From an uncultured Clostridia bacterium (lineage in GTDB: Bacteria > Bacillota > Clostridia > Oscillospirales > CAG-272): a stretch of 6,282 nt of DNA. Shown here piece after piece: positions 6,238 through 6,282 of the stretch. Numbering within the stretch: position 1 is the first letter of the stretch; each line of letters begins with the position of its first letter. The notes beneath the pieces are model-generated. The model was given only the letters and a program-made list of their open reading frames with translations, searched no databases and was not told the DNA's origin. A program made the position numbers and the translations under genes. Location of the stretch: assembly GCA_946040935.1 (NCBI GenBank), contig CAMGCN010000066.1, forward strand, positions 1 to 6,282, in the 5' to 3' direction.

Positions 6238-6282
6238 CTGTCTCTTATACACATCTCCGAGCCCACGAGACGCTACGCTATC
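6238..6282. other. Illumina Nextera adapter and i7 index (contamination)
   Basis: The last 45 bases are not biological. Bases 6238-6256 are the 19-base Tn5 mosaic end CTGTCTCTTATACACATCT. Bases 6257-6271 are the Nextera read 2 side CCGAGCCCACGAGAC. Bases 6272-6279, GCTACGCT, match the Nextera index I recall as N709, and 6280-6282 (ATC) are the first bases of the flow-cell primer region. All are contiguous and in the order of a library molecule read through a short insert. The mosaic end's leading CTG follows another CTG, so the genomic boundary could be a few bases later. Confidence 0.98.

Noticed and set aside
6238..6282. Reading the 3' tail as a Tn5-type transposon end in the genome
   Set aside because: The mosaic end is the engineered hyperactive Tn5 version and is followed by the Nextera read 2 adapter and an index, so it is library sequence and not a natural mobile element.

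Overview
The window looks like the end of a metagenomic or draft contig from an anaerobic, probably spore-forming, member of the Clostridia (Bacillota). The evidence is an oxygen-independent HemZ-type radical SAM protein, the sporulation proteins YabP and probably YabQ, RqcP (formerly YabO), and a SpoVB/YabM-like flippase. GC content is moderate by eye. All recognised genes are on the + strand and tightly packed, with gaps or overlaps of at most about 45 bases, so the window reads as one operon or a run of coupled operons. No gene-free stretch exceeds 300 bases, and no RNA gene, CRISPR array or insertion sequence is visible.

Layout: (1) 3-362, the C-terminal part of D-aminoacyl-tRNA deacylase (dtd), cut by the window edge. 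(2) 322-404, an imperfect tandem duplication in which a second, diverged and frameshifted copy of the last 13 dtd codons sits between the dtd stop and the next gene. (3) 406-1869, hemZ. (4) 1856-2764, a uridine-kinase-like P-loop kinase with a Cys in place of the second Walker A glycine. (5) 2774-4414, a 14-helix MOP-superfamily flippase of the SpoVB/polysaccharide-biosynthesis type. (6) 4427-5515, a membrane-anchored GDPD/PI-PLC-like phosphodiesterase. (7) 5512-5754, rqcP. (8) 5795-6061, yabP. (9) 6058-6237, the start of a probable yabQ. (10) 6238-6282, which is not genomic: it is Illumina Nextera transposase adapter plus an i7 index, left on the contig end.

The genes fall into two themes. 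The first half is housekeeping: removal of D-amino acids from tRNA, a coproporphyrinogen dehydrogenase-like enzyme, and a nucleoside-kinase-like protein. The second half resembles the Bacillus yabM-yabN-yabO-yabP-yabQ neighbourhood: envelope/spore flippase, ribosome quality control factor, spore proteins. Here a surface phosphodiesterase gene sits between the flippase and rqcP. I see no convincing new multi-gene system. The observations most worth acting on are the adapter contamination, which corrupts the yabQ reading frame, the relic of a second dtd 3' end, and the altered P-loop of the kinase.
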